DNA of 64,000 nucleotides from Stenopsyche tienmushanensis (lineage: Eukaryota > Arthropoda > Insecta > Trichoptera > Stenopsychidae), in assembly GCA_008973525.1 (NCBI GenBank), contig WACJ01000385.1:124001-188000 (forward strand). The letters are read 5' to 3'. Position numbers and translations under genes: made by a program. Under the pieces are notes generated by a model. The model had not been told where the DNA came from. It was given only the letters and a program-made list of their open reading frames with translations, and made no database searches. Positions 1 to 12,649 of this stretch are shown here, in pieces. Position 1 is the first letter of the stretch. The number at the start of each line of letters is the position of its first letter.

Positions 1-350
1 TAAGCCTTCCAGCCGCGGAAACACGCAGTGGAAAGCATAAAGCGGTATCAGAAATTTACATTCATATTATATGTACCATAATAATTCCAATGTCCTGGAA
101 CTCCTAGTTAGAGAATGGTTTTACTCCGAAAATGTTAAGCCCAGCAATGAAAAGACGAAAGTATAAAAGGTATTGCGCAGTTTAGAAATTCATTACAATC
201 CGCAAGACAATTGGAAAGATTTGCATTCCATTTTACCAGGAGAAGAAATAAATTCTCAAACACCAAAAAAATTGAAAAATAGGCTTCAACATATTGTCCT
301 AATTGCCCAAAATCACCAAATTTTACAATAAAATTCTGATCCAATCCGTT
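1..350 (+). pseudogene. Degraded coding-like stretch, unknown origin
   Basis: Plus-strand translation from about 90 to 348 gives a protein-like stretch broken by one stop (region VREWFYSENVKPSNEK, then HYNPQDNWKDLHSILPG) ending in TAA. A shorter protein-like piece (AFQPRKHAVESIKRYQ) precedes it. I do not recognise the family. Transposon-derived coding sequence is the simplest guess, and it could equally be chance. Confidence 0.25.
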
Positions 351-569
351 ATGTTATGATGTTATGAGTAATGTGAAGTAATACTATATAAGTACATTTT
401 TTAAACATTCTATAAATGAGTAAAATAAACAATCATTTGTAAGTATTGTTAAGGCAACGTGTTAACAACAACTATTTGGTCTGGCGTTTTTATAAACGTA
501 AACTATTTATTATAGCGTTCTAGTGATTACCTGGCATGCGTTGCAATTGCCCAAACAAAGAATATTTTT

Positions 570-800
570 ACTATGCCTATGTTATTCCCGTAAGTGTAAA
601 CAATGAATTGACAAAGTTTTATTGCAATCGGATGAACGGTATGGCAGCGCATTAAATACAGACAAACAAACATTGATTTTTATATATTAGACTATGCCTA
701 TGCTACTCGCGCAATCCTTAGCACTAAGTGGACGAAGTTTTATCCAAATCCGATGAACGGTATGGCAGCGCATTACATACGAACAAACATAAATTCAGCA
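570..800 (+). repeat. Two tandem diverged copies of an RTE-like LINE 3' tail
   Basis: Two head-to-tail copies (about 570-690 and 691-797) both start with actatgcctatg and share the string cgatgaacggtatggcagcg followed by an acaaacaaac-type end. The wording (aagttttat..aatc.gatgaacggt...) resembles the 3' ends of RTE-type non-LTR elements in insects. A single related piece lies near 47905-47995. Family assignment is from memory of such tails, not from a search. Confidence 0.45.
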
Positions 801-1004
801 AGTTTTAACCAGTCCGGTACTATCTTAACAAGCTGGTAATAGTCTGGCAATCCCCTCCCCTCCTAAAACCAATGGCACTCAGTCGCCAGACTGTCATAAT
901 CATTATGACATGTCAGAACACAATTATTAAATTATTCACATGTGTTAGATGACCTTCAATTATCCCCCCACCTGGGGCAAATATTAAAGTTTGCCGGGAT
1001 GGAG

Positions 1005-1165
1005 CTAATTTAGAAAAAGAAGAGGACGGTCACCACGAAGATGGAGCGACCAAGTGAAGGAGGCGACCGACTCAACCCTCACTATAGCCCTGTGGACGGC
1101 AGAAGACAGGGATGGCTGGATGGACGTGGTTAGGAAACAGACAAAATCTACAGTCATAGGCACGA
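1005..1165 (+). mobile_element. Non-LTR retrotransposon fragment (post-RT region)
   Basis: Plus-strand translation includes RGRSPRRWSDQVKEAT followed by TAEDRDGWMDVVRKQ. This is the arrangement seen just after the reverse-transcriptase domain in many jockey/R1-like and RTE-like LINEs (RPxxRWxDxV ... AxDRxxWxxxV). No start, no flanking RT and no long frame remain, so it is a dead fragment. Confidence 0.6.
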
Positions 1166-1169
1166 TCCT

Positions 1170-2755
1170 AAATCACGAGGAAACCGGGTTCGAGACAAAT
1201 CATCGCTGCTGCGTTTACTGCTAACATTTAATGCTGATGAATGGGCTGAAAATAGTTATTGGCTCGCAGAGCTTTAATTATGCACGGCAAACGGACGAGC
1301 ACATAACAGAATAGACACAGCGGAGACCAAGGGAGCTCGAAACGAGGAGATGCAAGTTCAAAATTATGCATATAAAGAAGAACGATTGCTATATGGTGCT
1401 GGAATACTAAACCATTTATCACTGCCTTAAATTTCTCGTTTTTTACTTTATTATGATCGACATGAACTAAATTTTGGGATAATATTGCAAAAAATGGTTA
1501 AAAAAATCTTACCATTTTGTCTACACACTGCTAAAACATAAAATCAAAACCTAGTACGTTTTTAAAAAATACACTATCAGTAAAATTTAAATGTTGCATT
1601 GATTTCAAATGAAAATTGTGACTTTCACAATGACCATAAGCAGCAAACTCTGATGTCGACCTTCCATGGGCAGCAGCTTATAACTCGGATCTTCCCAGCA
1701 GAAATGACTATAAAAACCTCAACTGAACGAAGAAAAACGTTTACAGACGGTGGAAGAATATGAAGAGAATAAGAAACACTCTTATGAAATGGCTGAAATT
1801 AGAAATGCAAATTAAACTAATTCGTAGAACGATTTAAAAATATATTGCAATGATTGAAATGAAAAATTTTTCTTTTTGCAAAATTACATTTATATTATTA
1901 CATTTTTAAGAAAATTAAAAATTAGTTTTATAAAAACTAAGTTACCTTTACAATATATATACGTAAAATATACCAATGATTATGAAAGAGGCATAAGTTA
2001 TAATATTTTGAACTTCAGTAAAATCAATTACATTTGATCGTCATCAAGCTTTGTAAAACCGACCTACATAATTTATGCGAAATTGAGTTTATTCTACAAT
2101 AAAGCTAATAAATCTATTAACTTCAAAAACTATAATGTTCCAACTCCATAATCACTTGCATAAACTTATAAATCTCATCAATTCAATTGATAATTATTAG
2201 TAGCATTAATCAAATACGTCTGAGAAAGTTAGTTTTGAATACCGCTAAATTATTTCAAAAATGGTTTCACGAGATCAATAATATATTTTAATAGTGTGAT
2301 AAAATCTCAATAAGCAATCGGCAGTATCCTTTCAATCAATCAACGGCCGGACGTTTTACTGTGATTATAAAACCTAGCTTATTTAATTTTTAAATGCTTG
2401 GAATAGAAATTTTATATACACAGATTCTTAAATTAAAATAAGATTATCGTACGACTGCAATACAAACGCGTCAACAATCACACGACTCGTTTAGTCAATC
2501 ATAAATCGAACCTTTGCACTGGGAGGCGCCGCAGCGTCACTATCGTTTGATTTTCGCTCTAAATAATAAACGAAAAATAACCATTATTTATCACAAGACT
2601 TAAAATCATATAAAAAGGGATTTTTTATTTATTAAGAAACGCAAAATATGTTCGTTACGGTAGGTGATTTTATAAATACTATAAAATAACATCTGTACAA
2701 TCATAAATTGAATGAAGCGCTTGAATTTAAATACTCATACTAGGAGTATTAAAAT
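1170..2755. other. Non-coding AT-rich stretch, nothing recognised
   Basis: No reading frame with family-like content, no inverted-repeat element and no RNA gene could be recognised here. It lies downstream of the minus-strand KANSL3 gene. Its right part may overlap the 3' UTR (a tttatt hexamer near 2624-2629 would read AATAAA on the minus strand). Confidence 0.4.
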
Positions 2756-2758
2756 ACA

Positions 2759-3036
2759 TTAGGGGTATCCAAAAAAAAGGACGTTTTTTCAATGAGTAAC
2801 ATCGGTTAGTTGTGTTTCATCCGTCGTTCAGTTTGCATGAATTTATTTTGTCCGTGTGCGGTCAACGTCTGGAGAGCACGTCTTAAGCGATAGATTACAA
2901 AAACAACCACTATTAATAATCCATTCAAAAAATAGCAAATAAGACGGGGTATTCATGATCCAGCACTTATAGAAGTTTGCACATCAGCAAAGTGTGGAAA
3001 CAAGGCGTATTGGCGTACTTTTTCTGGATACCCCTA
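2759..3036. mobile_element. Small MITE with TTAGGGGTATCC termini
   Basis: The left end reads ttaggggtatccaaaaaa and the right end ttctggatacccctaa, its reverse complement with few mismatches. The ends lie about 278 bp apart, the interior has no frame, and the terminal TA context suggests a Tc1/mariner-type MITE. It lies in the probable 3' UTR or 3' flank of KANSL3. Confidence 0.6.
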
Positions 3037-3387
3037 ATATATCCCGGCTAATTCAAACTTGCGACGATATAAACTAACAGTTTTCACTCTTTAAAAAATA
3101 GATACAAAACGAAACTTGCACGTTTCGCAGCTTTCATCAGGACAATCTTTTGAAACGCATTTAACTTAAAAAATGCATCAAACGACCGTACAATGTATCG
3201 GCGTTGCTAAAATTAAAGTCCTAAGTCAGTTTCACATTTAAAACTACATTTTAAACGAGACAGAGTTTTTCATTCACATGTTAAAAAATAAATACTATTA
3301 AAATGTCACTTCCTGCACTGTCGAAATGATGCACGCACACACGAAAATGAGATTCGCCGAGGAATTAAATCTTCAATTGCAAAATGT

Positions 3388-6300
3388 TCAGTCGAAATTT
3401 TCCAGCATGCTCTTTAAATAATCCGGCTGATCGGTTATACTGGCGACAGCAGCTTCAATGGCGCTCTCATTCTTAGAGTTCTCCCTCAGAGAGTCCCCGT
3501 CAACTTTCGGGGTTTCGGTGTTCTTTTTTACGTCACCTGACGTTGGATTGACATTCAGTCCACTCTGTACCACGGCTCTTTTAATAATAAAAGGTTGCTT
3601 CTGAAAAAGATTGCTCGGTATCACTTTAAATGATCCTTTGTTTTTTACTATGATCGGTTTGTTAATAATTTGATTTTTAGGAATTTCCGACGAAATGTCC
3701 GCAATTCTTCCAGCGTCACCTAATTGTTTTTTAGTTACAAAAAGCTTAGTGTATTTAAGAGGATTGATTTGAGATGTAGAGCTCGTCGATTGAGAAAGGG
3801 TCGATCCTTGCGGCATCTTCATTTGGATTATGCCTCTGGATGTCTGCGGTCCAGAACTCATAACATTCCTCATTTTAATATCAACGTTACTAGCATTAGG
3901 ATTACTCACAGAAGTAATAACTTGCTGCTTATTTATAATTATTGTTTTCATGGAAGACGATGTACTTTGTTGATTGAATAATTTCGATTCGTCTGAAAGC
4001 AAAAAAAAAACACCCAACTTTAATAATATTGTAAGAGTTAAAATCAAATCTTTATAAAACAAAATATAAAATTACCGAGTGGCCTATTATCATCAGCAAA
4101 TACAATTGGCAAGTCCATAATATTAGTTGAAGAAATGGACGAAACCTGCTGCTCGTCCACCGGCTAATAAAACAAAATATAAATTTGAATCATATCATCA
4201 TGATACAATCATATCTTCAAATAATCAATAATTACTGTTTGCAATCGTTGTACTCTTCGGGGCGGTAAAACTAACGGCGTTCCAGCTGGTCCTGAAATTG
4301 CAGTCTTCATAATATTTCCACTGACGGTAGGAGTTTTGTATGGAATATTTTCTAAAACTGAAATTTGAAAAAATAAGTACGCCACGCACATTTTAAATAA
4401 ATAAACACACAAAGATGTAAAGCATACCTTTGATGCCACTTCCCTTAGAGATCGTGTCTACGAAGAATAAGAAAAGTATAATTAATAACCTGCAGTGTGA
4501 TTACAGCAATAAATATAAAGTACAACGGCAACAAATCTGTTTCGTCGATGATTTTGGATGCAAAGACGTTGATTTTGATTTAATTAATAATTACGTTTAA
4601 CTAAGGGCGTTATTAGCATATTTATTTAAGATCTTTCTGGCAGCATTTGAATTCCACGTCGAAAAAACGACACGTATTTTGACGCTATCCAAGAATCGAT
4701 CCATTTTTTGGTATCTTCATAAGAAGCAAAATGTTGTTCAGCCAGACCGTGATCAAATCGGAAAAATCGGAAGGAGCAATGTCGGGAGAATACGTCGAGT
4801 GGAGTAAGACGTCACATTTCATCGTTTCCAGATAGATTTTGATATATTGTGGCGGCGCGAACATATTCAATGGCTTGTAAAAAGTTAAATAAACTGACAA
4901 AACAAAAATGAATATGTTGTCATCAGCTGCAGCAAAGCGAAGTCGGTAAAATTTGATATAATGGACCCTGTAGTTCAACATTAATTATAAAACTCACCAT
5001 AAGATCCATTTCCAGTTATTGGAATAATGCTCCTGGAGGAATAATGAAAAAATATTTTTAAGCTAATAGTTCATTGGATTTATATAAATCACTATTACAA
5101 TAAATAAATATAACCTTGTTAAGCGATTGTTTTTTATCTGGATGAATGAGCTTGGTTCTGATTGTTTTGAGGGAGGAGATAAACTATTTCTATTAACTGT
5201 CGGTGGATCATCATCTAGCGTAACTAAAAATCATATAAGAAAAGAGTAGAATTACACTTAATTTACATATTTTTAAACAATCAGAACAACTTGCATGAAC
5301 TATACCTTTGGTATTTAATATATCACCGATAATTATACTAGCTCCTTCGGGTGGTGGATTATTGACTTCATAAAGGGCTGACCCTCGACTTTTAATAGGA
5401 GAAATATTTTTCACTACTACGAGGATATAAAATATAAAGTAAAAATCATTTAAAAATATATTACATATGATGATGATGATGATAACATACGATTATGTTT
5501 CATTTTCTTCTTTTTGTGTTGAATGGGGTTTGATGAAGACCACATTCGATTCACAGCTGATGGCTCTCGCTTTGGTATTAAAAGCGGTGGTGAATTTGTA
5601 TATTCTCTTTCTCTATCTGGTCCACCATAACTTTCAGGAGAGGAACACGCAATACCATCGTCTTCTCGTTGAGATAAGTAAGTTAAAAAACTCGATACCT
5701 CATCCTGAAATTTTAATTACATACAATAGTAATTTTCATCATAACAAATGGGATTGAAAGAAAAATATGTAAACCAACAGCAATGGCACACTCTAACATG
5801 CGCTGCGTAACTCCTTCTAATTGTCGTTTGAGTCGAGGCAATCTCAATAAATCATCAGCACCGCCAGCTATGACGAGTCTAGACCTCACTCTTAATTTAC
5901 AGCGAAGTGCTTCTGCATCTTGTTGACTGTTAAAAAATTAAATTTGAATTATAGAACTGATTTGTAAAAAAATAAAACACACAAATAATATAAAATTACC
6001 TGCAATTAGAAGCATTTTGTCCAAATACAAAAAGAACCGGACATGGAATATCAAGTAAACAATCTTCCGGTGTTCCACGGGGACCATCGGCTGTCAACAA
6101 AGGAAGACCCAAGCAAATTACTCCTGACACTCCAGTTATGGTCACGGCCATCTAATAAAACAGTAAACGGGATTGTTTTAAAATAGTATAGGGTCTTCAT
6201 AGGCACTCATTGTTTTATTTGAAGCAATATTTAATGGTATCAAGAATTTAATACAACATCGTTCAAACGTCTGCCGCGGCTTTACTTGGGGGCACGTATT

Positions 6301-9300
6301 CGGGAGGTCCAATTCTAATGGTGATTTTGTTGAAAAAATCTGGATGAATTTGCTAGATGGCTTTCGTTATGTTGCCAGTAATTTAAGATCCTCAAGAGGC
6401 AATGAGACCGCTGTGCTTGCTGAACGGTCTCAGGAAGACGCTACTGCTCAAGAGGATCCATCCGAGCATAGAAAAAGACTGGTCACCTAGACAATACGGG
6501 TTTAGACCAGGCCGATCCACGCTAGGAGCAGTACAGAGAGTAATGGAAATAGTCCGGAAGGCATGAAGAGGCTCGGTCAAACGAAGCAGGTACGTTATGA
6601 TGGTCATACTGGATATCAAAAATGCTTTTAACACTACTCCAGCTGGGATTTAATCATTGGCGATCGATGTTACACTGCTGGTGACAGCTTGGCATCTATG
6701 GGAAATGGAAGCGATGGGGAACAAAGCCTTTGTCTAAATAAGTAAATTAGTGATGCAATATTAGTTACAAATATGATGCGTGATTTAGGATTAATAACAT
6801 GGCCATTATGACCTAACCAATTTCGAGCGTCCCAATTGAAAGACCCTGTATTTTATAAACATTATTTACTTGAACTGCAATAGCTGCCCCAGGACCTTGC
6901 CCAACGAGAACTAAAGGTCTATGGGGATATTCCATCTTTAACGATTCGGCTCTGGTCCGAGCAGGTGCCATTAGATTTGCCAAACAGGAAGATATGGGAA
7001 GATCAGGCGGCCAACTGGCTGTAAAATAATTATTATAAGTTAGAATTGACTGATTTCAAATATTTGACAACATATCATGGACACGTTTATTCATTTCAAT
7101 TTTGCAAATTACAACAAAATGACTTACATTGGTGAGAATGAACAATGTGCACTTGAGCGACGGCTCGTAAACGCTCTGCCCATCGAGCGTCTCGTTTATC
7201 TCTTCCAGACGGTACCAAAAGAAGTATAGGCGCAGAAGGATCTGATGGAGCATTAGCAGATGCTATCATGGGTCCACTGGCTCCGTTTTCAGCTCCTTGT
7301 ATTCTTCCAGTTAACGGATGTCCTATAGTCATTTTTTCTACTAGCACCGGAACCTTGCTTTTCATAGTCTTCAAAAATATGCAATATACGTAAGATAAGG
7401 ATCAATGCACGTGTAAAATAATATATATATATTTTTGGTGTCTTACGAGCATAATTTCTCTATAACACGCTAATAGAGGAGTCGGCAAATTTTCAGTTAG
7501 AGCGTTGTGTAGCCATTGAGCCAGAGATGGTTGCCAACGTGTCTGCGGTGCTGCAAGAAGTGCGCGTAAAGACCTGGCACCGCCACCTCGCGCTGCAACT
7601 CTACGAGCGCCAGCGACACCAGCGGTTAATAGAGCAGCACGCGTACTGTGAATGATTGTGAGAGCTTCGTCTAAAAGATCGCTCTGCGCTGCATTCCATG
7701 CTTGACTATAAAATACATTTTGCATTTAAAAGTCTGTCTAAATGTTGATATTAATTATTAAAAATTTGCAGAATTGAACGCATTACCTATGTAGCTTTTC
7801 TTCCCAATCGGGTTTTAAGTCTTCTTCTTCCCCTATCATATCACAATCAACGAGAGCTTTCTCCCAGTATGGAAGTTCATCTAGCATTAAAGGAGGTATG
7901 GGTTCCTGCAAAATTATAAATAGTCAATATAGAGGATAGTAGTAATTCATTACATATTGTTTGTGTGTATTTACATTATCAACGGTTTCAATGTCTATAA
8001 TGTCATCATCGTGAGCTCCTTGCGTATGACAATCGGGACAACGAGGGGCACGGCGTACCAACAGCAGGTGTGTTCCTGCGCCGGTACCCCCTCCCCCTCC
8101 GGCTCTTGCGTAACTGTGCTCCATCCACACAAGAGATATTGGCTTCTTAATAAAAGAAAAACGTTTATTAAAAATATTCATTTGAGCCATAAATAATGAA
8201 TTACATACTTGCGAGGGTACTCCCAGAAGTGCCCGACCTAACATATAGATTTGTTGTAGAAAATACCTATCTTATAAACATTTAGATTTTATGTTTGAAG
8301 ACGCTACATGGTTTAGTATTTATTTAGCAGCAATCAATATTAAACGTTCTCAATGAATTTGTAAATATAGAAAAATGGTCATCGTTATGTGATATGATAG
8401 TTTTATTAGAAAGCTTTTTGGACATCGCTGAAAAAAGTGTATCGAACTGATTTATTTTTGTGTTTTCTTTATTAGGTCGGGTACTTCTGGAACTACCTTG
8501 TAATAGAATTAAAGCAAAAACAAATTAACACAGCAAAACAGAACAAACAAAATCTACTGTGAATATTAAAAACAAACCAATTGATTAGTAAAATATTTTA
8601 ATATCTTGTGATTATTCAATATGAAATGTTTTTAAGTAGAAATATGTATTTAAATGGGAATTAAGATTACGAATTTAATTCAGCCTAAGCCTTACTTACT
8701 GAGGAGCCTGTGAGTGCTTGAATATAAGTAACAAATGATTTGTGTAGATTGTCTTCGTTTTGGATTAATCTTTTATCAGAAAAATAATCCTGAAAAATTA
8801 ACAGAATATAAAGAAAACATAGCACTCATTTATTTTATATGAAATATAAACAAAACGGCGATGATATATAAAGAGTAAATATATTAAACTATAAAGATGT
8901 GTTAAATTACTATGCATAATTTTGAAATAATGAACATATACATATTTCTTAATGAGGGCTTAACTGACTAATATTGTCTTTGCACAATAATAAGAGACAT
9001 TAAAACGAAGAAGACGTGTTTTTATCAAAAATTGTAAGATTGATTGAGAAAAAATAATGCGAAATTCTACATTTAGTCGAGAATATGATATGTGTGAGGA
9101 AGAGTATCGTAATTTTTAAAGGGATTGTTTACAAAAGCATTAGTCAGTATAAAAGGTTAGTAATCGTAGCTTTAATAATGCAACAAAACGAACCCATACC
9201 AGTAAAAAAAAGAACGCAACCAAATCATCAATCTATTATTTGTATGCAATCGTTTGTAACAGATGACGACAAAAACTGTTTCAATACGCGCGTGTCTACG

Positions 9301-11866
9301 TGCAATACTTTGATGACTTTGCTGAATTCACAACCACCAAAAACCGTCAAAGGTCTAAAACTTTAAAAGATATATACAATAAGACGCTGTTTCAGTAATG
9401 CGCGGTCGTATTGAGATCTCGAGATCACTACAAGTGCTTTTTCTGCCACCAAATGCAACTTCATCAGTTCAATCAATCCAAATCTGCAGCGGACATTCCG
9501 AAAATTGTTTGAAAAAACCGATGATGACGTTAAACGACCCATTGGCGATTTTTACGGTGCATCATAGATGTTGTAGGCAACGTCAATCTTTCCTGAAGTG
9601 GCGGAGAAACGTTTGAAAGCAGAATGAAAGAATGTATGGCCGGAGCTAAACTATCACTAATGATTAGTCTCACAGACCTCAGACTCGCAACGCATTCGAT
9701 ACGTAGCATGTAGCACGAACCATCCCCAACGCGCTCAGTACCTTTCTAAATAAGCAAATTAGAGACCCAAGCTTGGATCAACTCACTCAACTGTGTATTG
9801 ACATTTGTTGGTGATCAAACTCATCCAGAAGTCATCAATAGCCTTCTGGAGATGGTGTTGCCAGTTCTGGAAGGCATCCTGGAATACCTTCGTCAGTATG
9901 ATGATGTAACATGAGCTTGGGGGGTTTCAACCGTGTCCCAGTGTTTCCCTTTCAGAACTCCTTTTAAACGAGGAAACAAAAAGTCTGGAAGAGCCAGGTC
10001 AGGGCTGTGGGGAGGCTGTAAAACCATAGGATGCAGGTCCTGGCCATTGGATCATTGATAAAGAAGACGCTATGGCTTAGTGCGTTATCGTGTTTCCATG
10101 CGTCTTTGTGTTCAAATCTTCGGTTACATTGCGATAAACGATGGTATTTGTCATTTTAGCGTTTCTGCTATCCATTGAAGACTTAATCATCAGTCGGAGT
10201 TAAAACAATCACGTACAGGCGATATATTTTTGTCGATTCGGGAAATTGACGGACGTCCACTGCGGGATTCATCGGCGATCTCATCTCAACCCTCCTAGAA
10301 CGATATGTACCATCGGAGAACTTGTGATATGTACTAACAATCACTGCCGAAAACCTGCTGAATTAATAGATACGTTTCAGTGGCGGACGTCCCTAGTTTA
10401 ACGCAAAAATTTAATGGCGATCCAGAAAACGATCCATTGCACCATGTTACACCGCTTCAAAAAGAGCTTCACAAGAACGCACATCCCTAGCCCAGCAGTA
10501 TATGAACGCATCTTTAAGATATAAGACGCATTACTCTTTAAGCGCATCCTGTATGAATGTTTTCGAAAAACTTCTAACGCCTCAGTGACTTAGACTTAGC
10601 TAGAGTAGAGTAAACACTTATTAGAGCACAACATCTTCTTTCCATTTCAAACTGTAGCTTCGATAATATTATTTATCATAATTTTCACTAAAAGCCTAGG
10701 AATGTATCTGGTACACCTTCCTCCACAATGACACGCGACAGCACGTTGACACACATTCATTTTTATATATATAAATAGATTAAATTCTATACTTCATATT
10801 TATCATCCAAAGTAGGAGATCGCTATGGATTTCTCTACGTATAATGCAAAATAACCGATGAGTGAGTTGTAAAATAATTATCATTTCTAAATATTTTAAT
10901 TAATACTGCAAATCAGTCACTCATAAGCAATTCTGTTGGATTCTATTATGTCTCATTATGTATATAATCAGAACCAGGTAATCAGGGTAAACCTAGTTCA
11001 AAACAATACTTCCAGTGTTTCAAAATTGTTAGTAATTTAAAAACATCCAGAATCTGGATGTAAACATGAGCCTTTATAATTTAGACTACCAACCACTACT
11101 TAATTAAATTCTACACACTTTAATTAACATATACACATTCACTACTCAACTGATTCATCGGCCCTATGATCGATCAACCTCTATTTTTCATTATTATTTA
11201 TTTTCTACAATAATAAAATTAGATGGCTGCTTAACAATACTAAATGTAATATCATCATCATAGTGATTTCAAATATCATCCAATGTATACTACAGAATAT
11301 ATACAGTGATGCATACATAAATTTAAGCGACATAACAGAATCAGATTTCAGTAGTTAACCACAACCTTCTTGAAATAATATAACAATTTGACCTGTCAGA
11401 AAGTAATCAATATCCTTGTAAATGTTTATGTTGGTATTATATCAAAAAAAAAATACTGACATAACCTATAAAAAAAAAACTAACAATACGCAAAAGGCGA
11501 CACTATATGAATTACATTAGTTTCAGCTTAAGCCTGTTTATCCGAAATTATCCTTGGCATGTTAATCCGTTGGAAAAAACTAAATAAAACCACAACAATT
11601 GTAACAAAATAACACTCTCAATAAGTCGCAATAACAAGATTTTCTACCCAAACAATTCACACAATTATCAACAAGGCGAGAATTAAACGCATTCAAATAC
11701 AAATCGGAGTCAAGATATTAGAGAGATACTTGGGGATCAGAAGCAAGCATCGTCGGTTTGGCGTCGTCCTGTTGCGCATTTTTGAGAATACGCCAACGAG
11801 TCGAAACACAAACGAACGTCAAGCGTTGCGAATTACCGGGAGATCGGCGCGGCTAGCAGCCGACAT
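3388..11866 (-). CDS. KANSL3: KAT8 regulatory NSL complex subunit 3 (KANSL3), 17 exons
   Basis: Family role: KANSL3 is a scaffold subunit of the nuclear NSL complex with the MOF/KAT8 histone H4 acetyltransferase. Exons in transcript order: 11866-11837, 8789-8700, 8145-7975, 7905-7787, 7705-7447, 7368-7128, 7018-6870, 6151-6000, 5926-5779, 5704-5491, 5416-5306, 5223-5115, 5032-4998, 4457-4428, 4357-4236, 4163-4076, 3992-3388. All junctions are GT-AG, the phases agree and the sum is 2673 nt (890 residues plus stop), close to the roughly 900 of vertebrate orthologues. Diagnostic pieces: [12 protein letters not shown] near the N terminus; an alpha/beta-hydrolase-like fold with [46 protein letters not shown] and [12 protein letters not shown]; then ECAIADEVSSFL. 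The usual nucleophile elbow reads GQGPG, so no serine hydrolase activity is expected. The C-terminal half is low-complexity. The first exon (10 codons) is the least certain part. Confidence 0.92.
4640..4865 (-). mobile_element. Mariner transposase fragment inside a KANSL3 intron
   Basis: The minus-strand translation gives [25 protein letters not shown] and [11 protein letters not shown], matching the catalytic-end block of mauritiana-type mariner transposases (YSPDLAPSDY ... KKWIDSW). It is a fragment with frameshifts between the 35-bp and 30-bp KANSL3 exons. The open frame extending to 4981 is not all transposase. Confidence 0.7.
6375..6660 (+). mobile_element. Non-LTR reverse transcriptase fragment in a KANSL3 intron
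   Basis: Plus-strand translation contains [20 protein letters not shown] and, after one stop, [16 protein letters not shown]. These are the RT motifs of R1/jockey-like LINEs (QYGFRxGRSTxxA and LDxxxAFN). It is antisense to KANSL3, inside the intron between exons 6870 and 6151, and clearly dead. Confidence 0.75.
9150..9645 (+). mobile_element. Degenerate pogo/Tigger-type DDE fragment in KANSL3 intron 1
   Basis: Two short frames at 9085-9366 and 9398-9616. The second contains [15 protein letters not shown], close to the pogo/Tigger DDE block (VLFLPPNTTSxxQPxD). The sequence after it shifts frame. No termini were found. The assignment rests mainly on that single motif. Confidence 0.45.
9830..10110 (-). 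mobile_element. Mariner transposase C-terminal fragment in KANSL3 intron 1
   Basis: On the minus strand [12 protein letters not shown] is followed by PTALTWLFQ or, in the adjacent frame, [19 protein letters not shown] and LKGKHWDT. These are the second and third catalytic regions of mariner transposases (HDNAxxH and PDLAPxDFFLFPxLK). Frames are shifted and no terminal repeats were seen. Confidence 0.65.
10130..11690. other. KANSL3 intron 1, otherwise featureless
   Basis: AT-rich intronic sequence. The only recognisable motif is a short LINE-tail-like string around 10725-10785 (gacacacattcatttttatatata), shared with 47975-47996. No gene or structured RNA was recognised. Confidence 0.4.
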
Positions 11867-11970
11867 GGCCGGGGGCGCAGCCGCTCATGGGGGCGCCCGC
11901 ACCCGCCCGAAACATAACCTGCACCGACGACAGGACTACCACGCCCGCACATTCACACAACCGCCAAGCA
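11830..11970 (-). promoter_or_regulatory. GC-rich patch: proposed KANSL3 5' UTR, start codon and promoter
   Basis: A local GC/CpG-rich block in an otherwise AT-rich region. On the minus strand an ATG at 11866-11864 opens ten codons ([10 protein letters not shown]) that end exactly at a GTAATT donor (11836-11831) in phase 0, which fits the phase-0 acceptor of the next coding exon at 8789. The roughly 3.05-kb intron 1 holds only transposon remnants. Assignment as first exon is inference from phase, composition and position. Confidence 0.55.
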
Positions 11971-12649
11971 TAACATTGCTCCAAAGAACAACAGACTTTT
12001 AAAACTATGAATATTTCTAAAATATCACATTATACACGATCATGATAAATTTTTTCATGACACCGTAAAAAATAAACTTCTGCCTAATCAGAGGTGCAAA
12101 AGATAAAAACAAAATATACATTCTCGCTTTCAGCATTTAAATCAATCTCAATATTATTCATTCATTTAATTGCCAAAATTTTTTTATTGAATTTAATAAA
12201 ATCGATTTCTTGATCTATATTTTTATAGTGTCAAGGCAAATGACTGCAAAACGTGTCGAGTTGATTACATTTTTTCCGCATCAAAAATTGACGTGTATAT
12301 ACGTTTTGGGCATTTGTAGTGATTTCGAACAATTGATCAGTAAAAATGTAGCTCTCAAAGCGATGTATCTTGATGGCTGCGTATTTTCGTTTAATAAATT
12401 ATTAAAGTGATATATCGATTAATTTATTTGTTTGTAAATAAATTGTTTGATTTTATGTCGATAAAATAATGTGTAATAATCATGTGCATCGTGATATGGA
12501 TATCGTTGTTCGATCCAATCGGGTTGCATTTATACGCATGGCAAGACTCTGTGTAACTGTCAAATGCGTATCACCAGATCTGCAAAATGGATTTAGCGTT
12601 TTTGTCATTGTGATAGTTAATGTATGATATTAGAGATTTTAACTTCCGT

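Noticed and set aside
11730..12002. 90-residue plus-strand frame over the GC-rich patch
   Set aside because: Composition-driven; the minus strand offers a coherent KANSL3 first exon instead.
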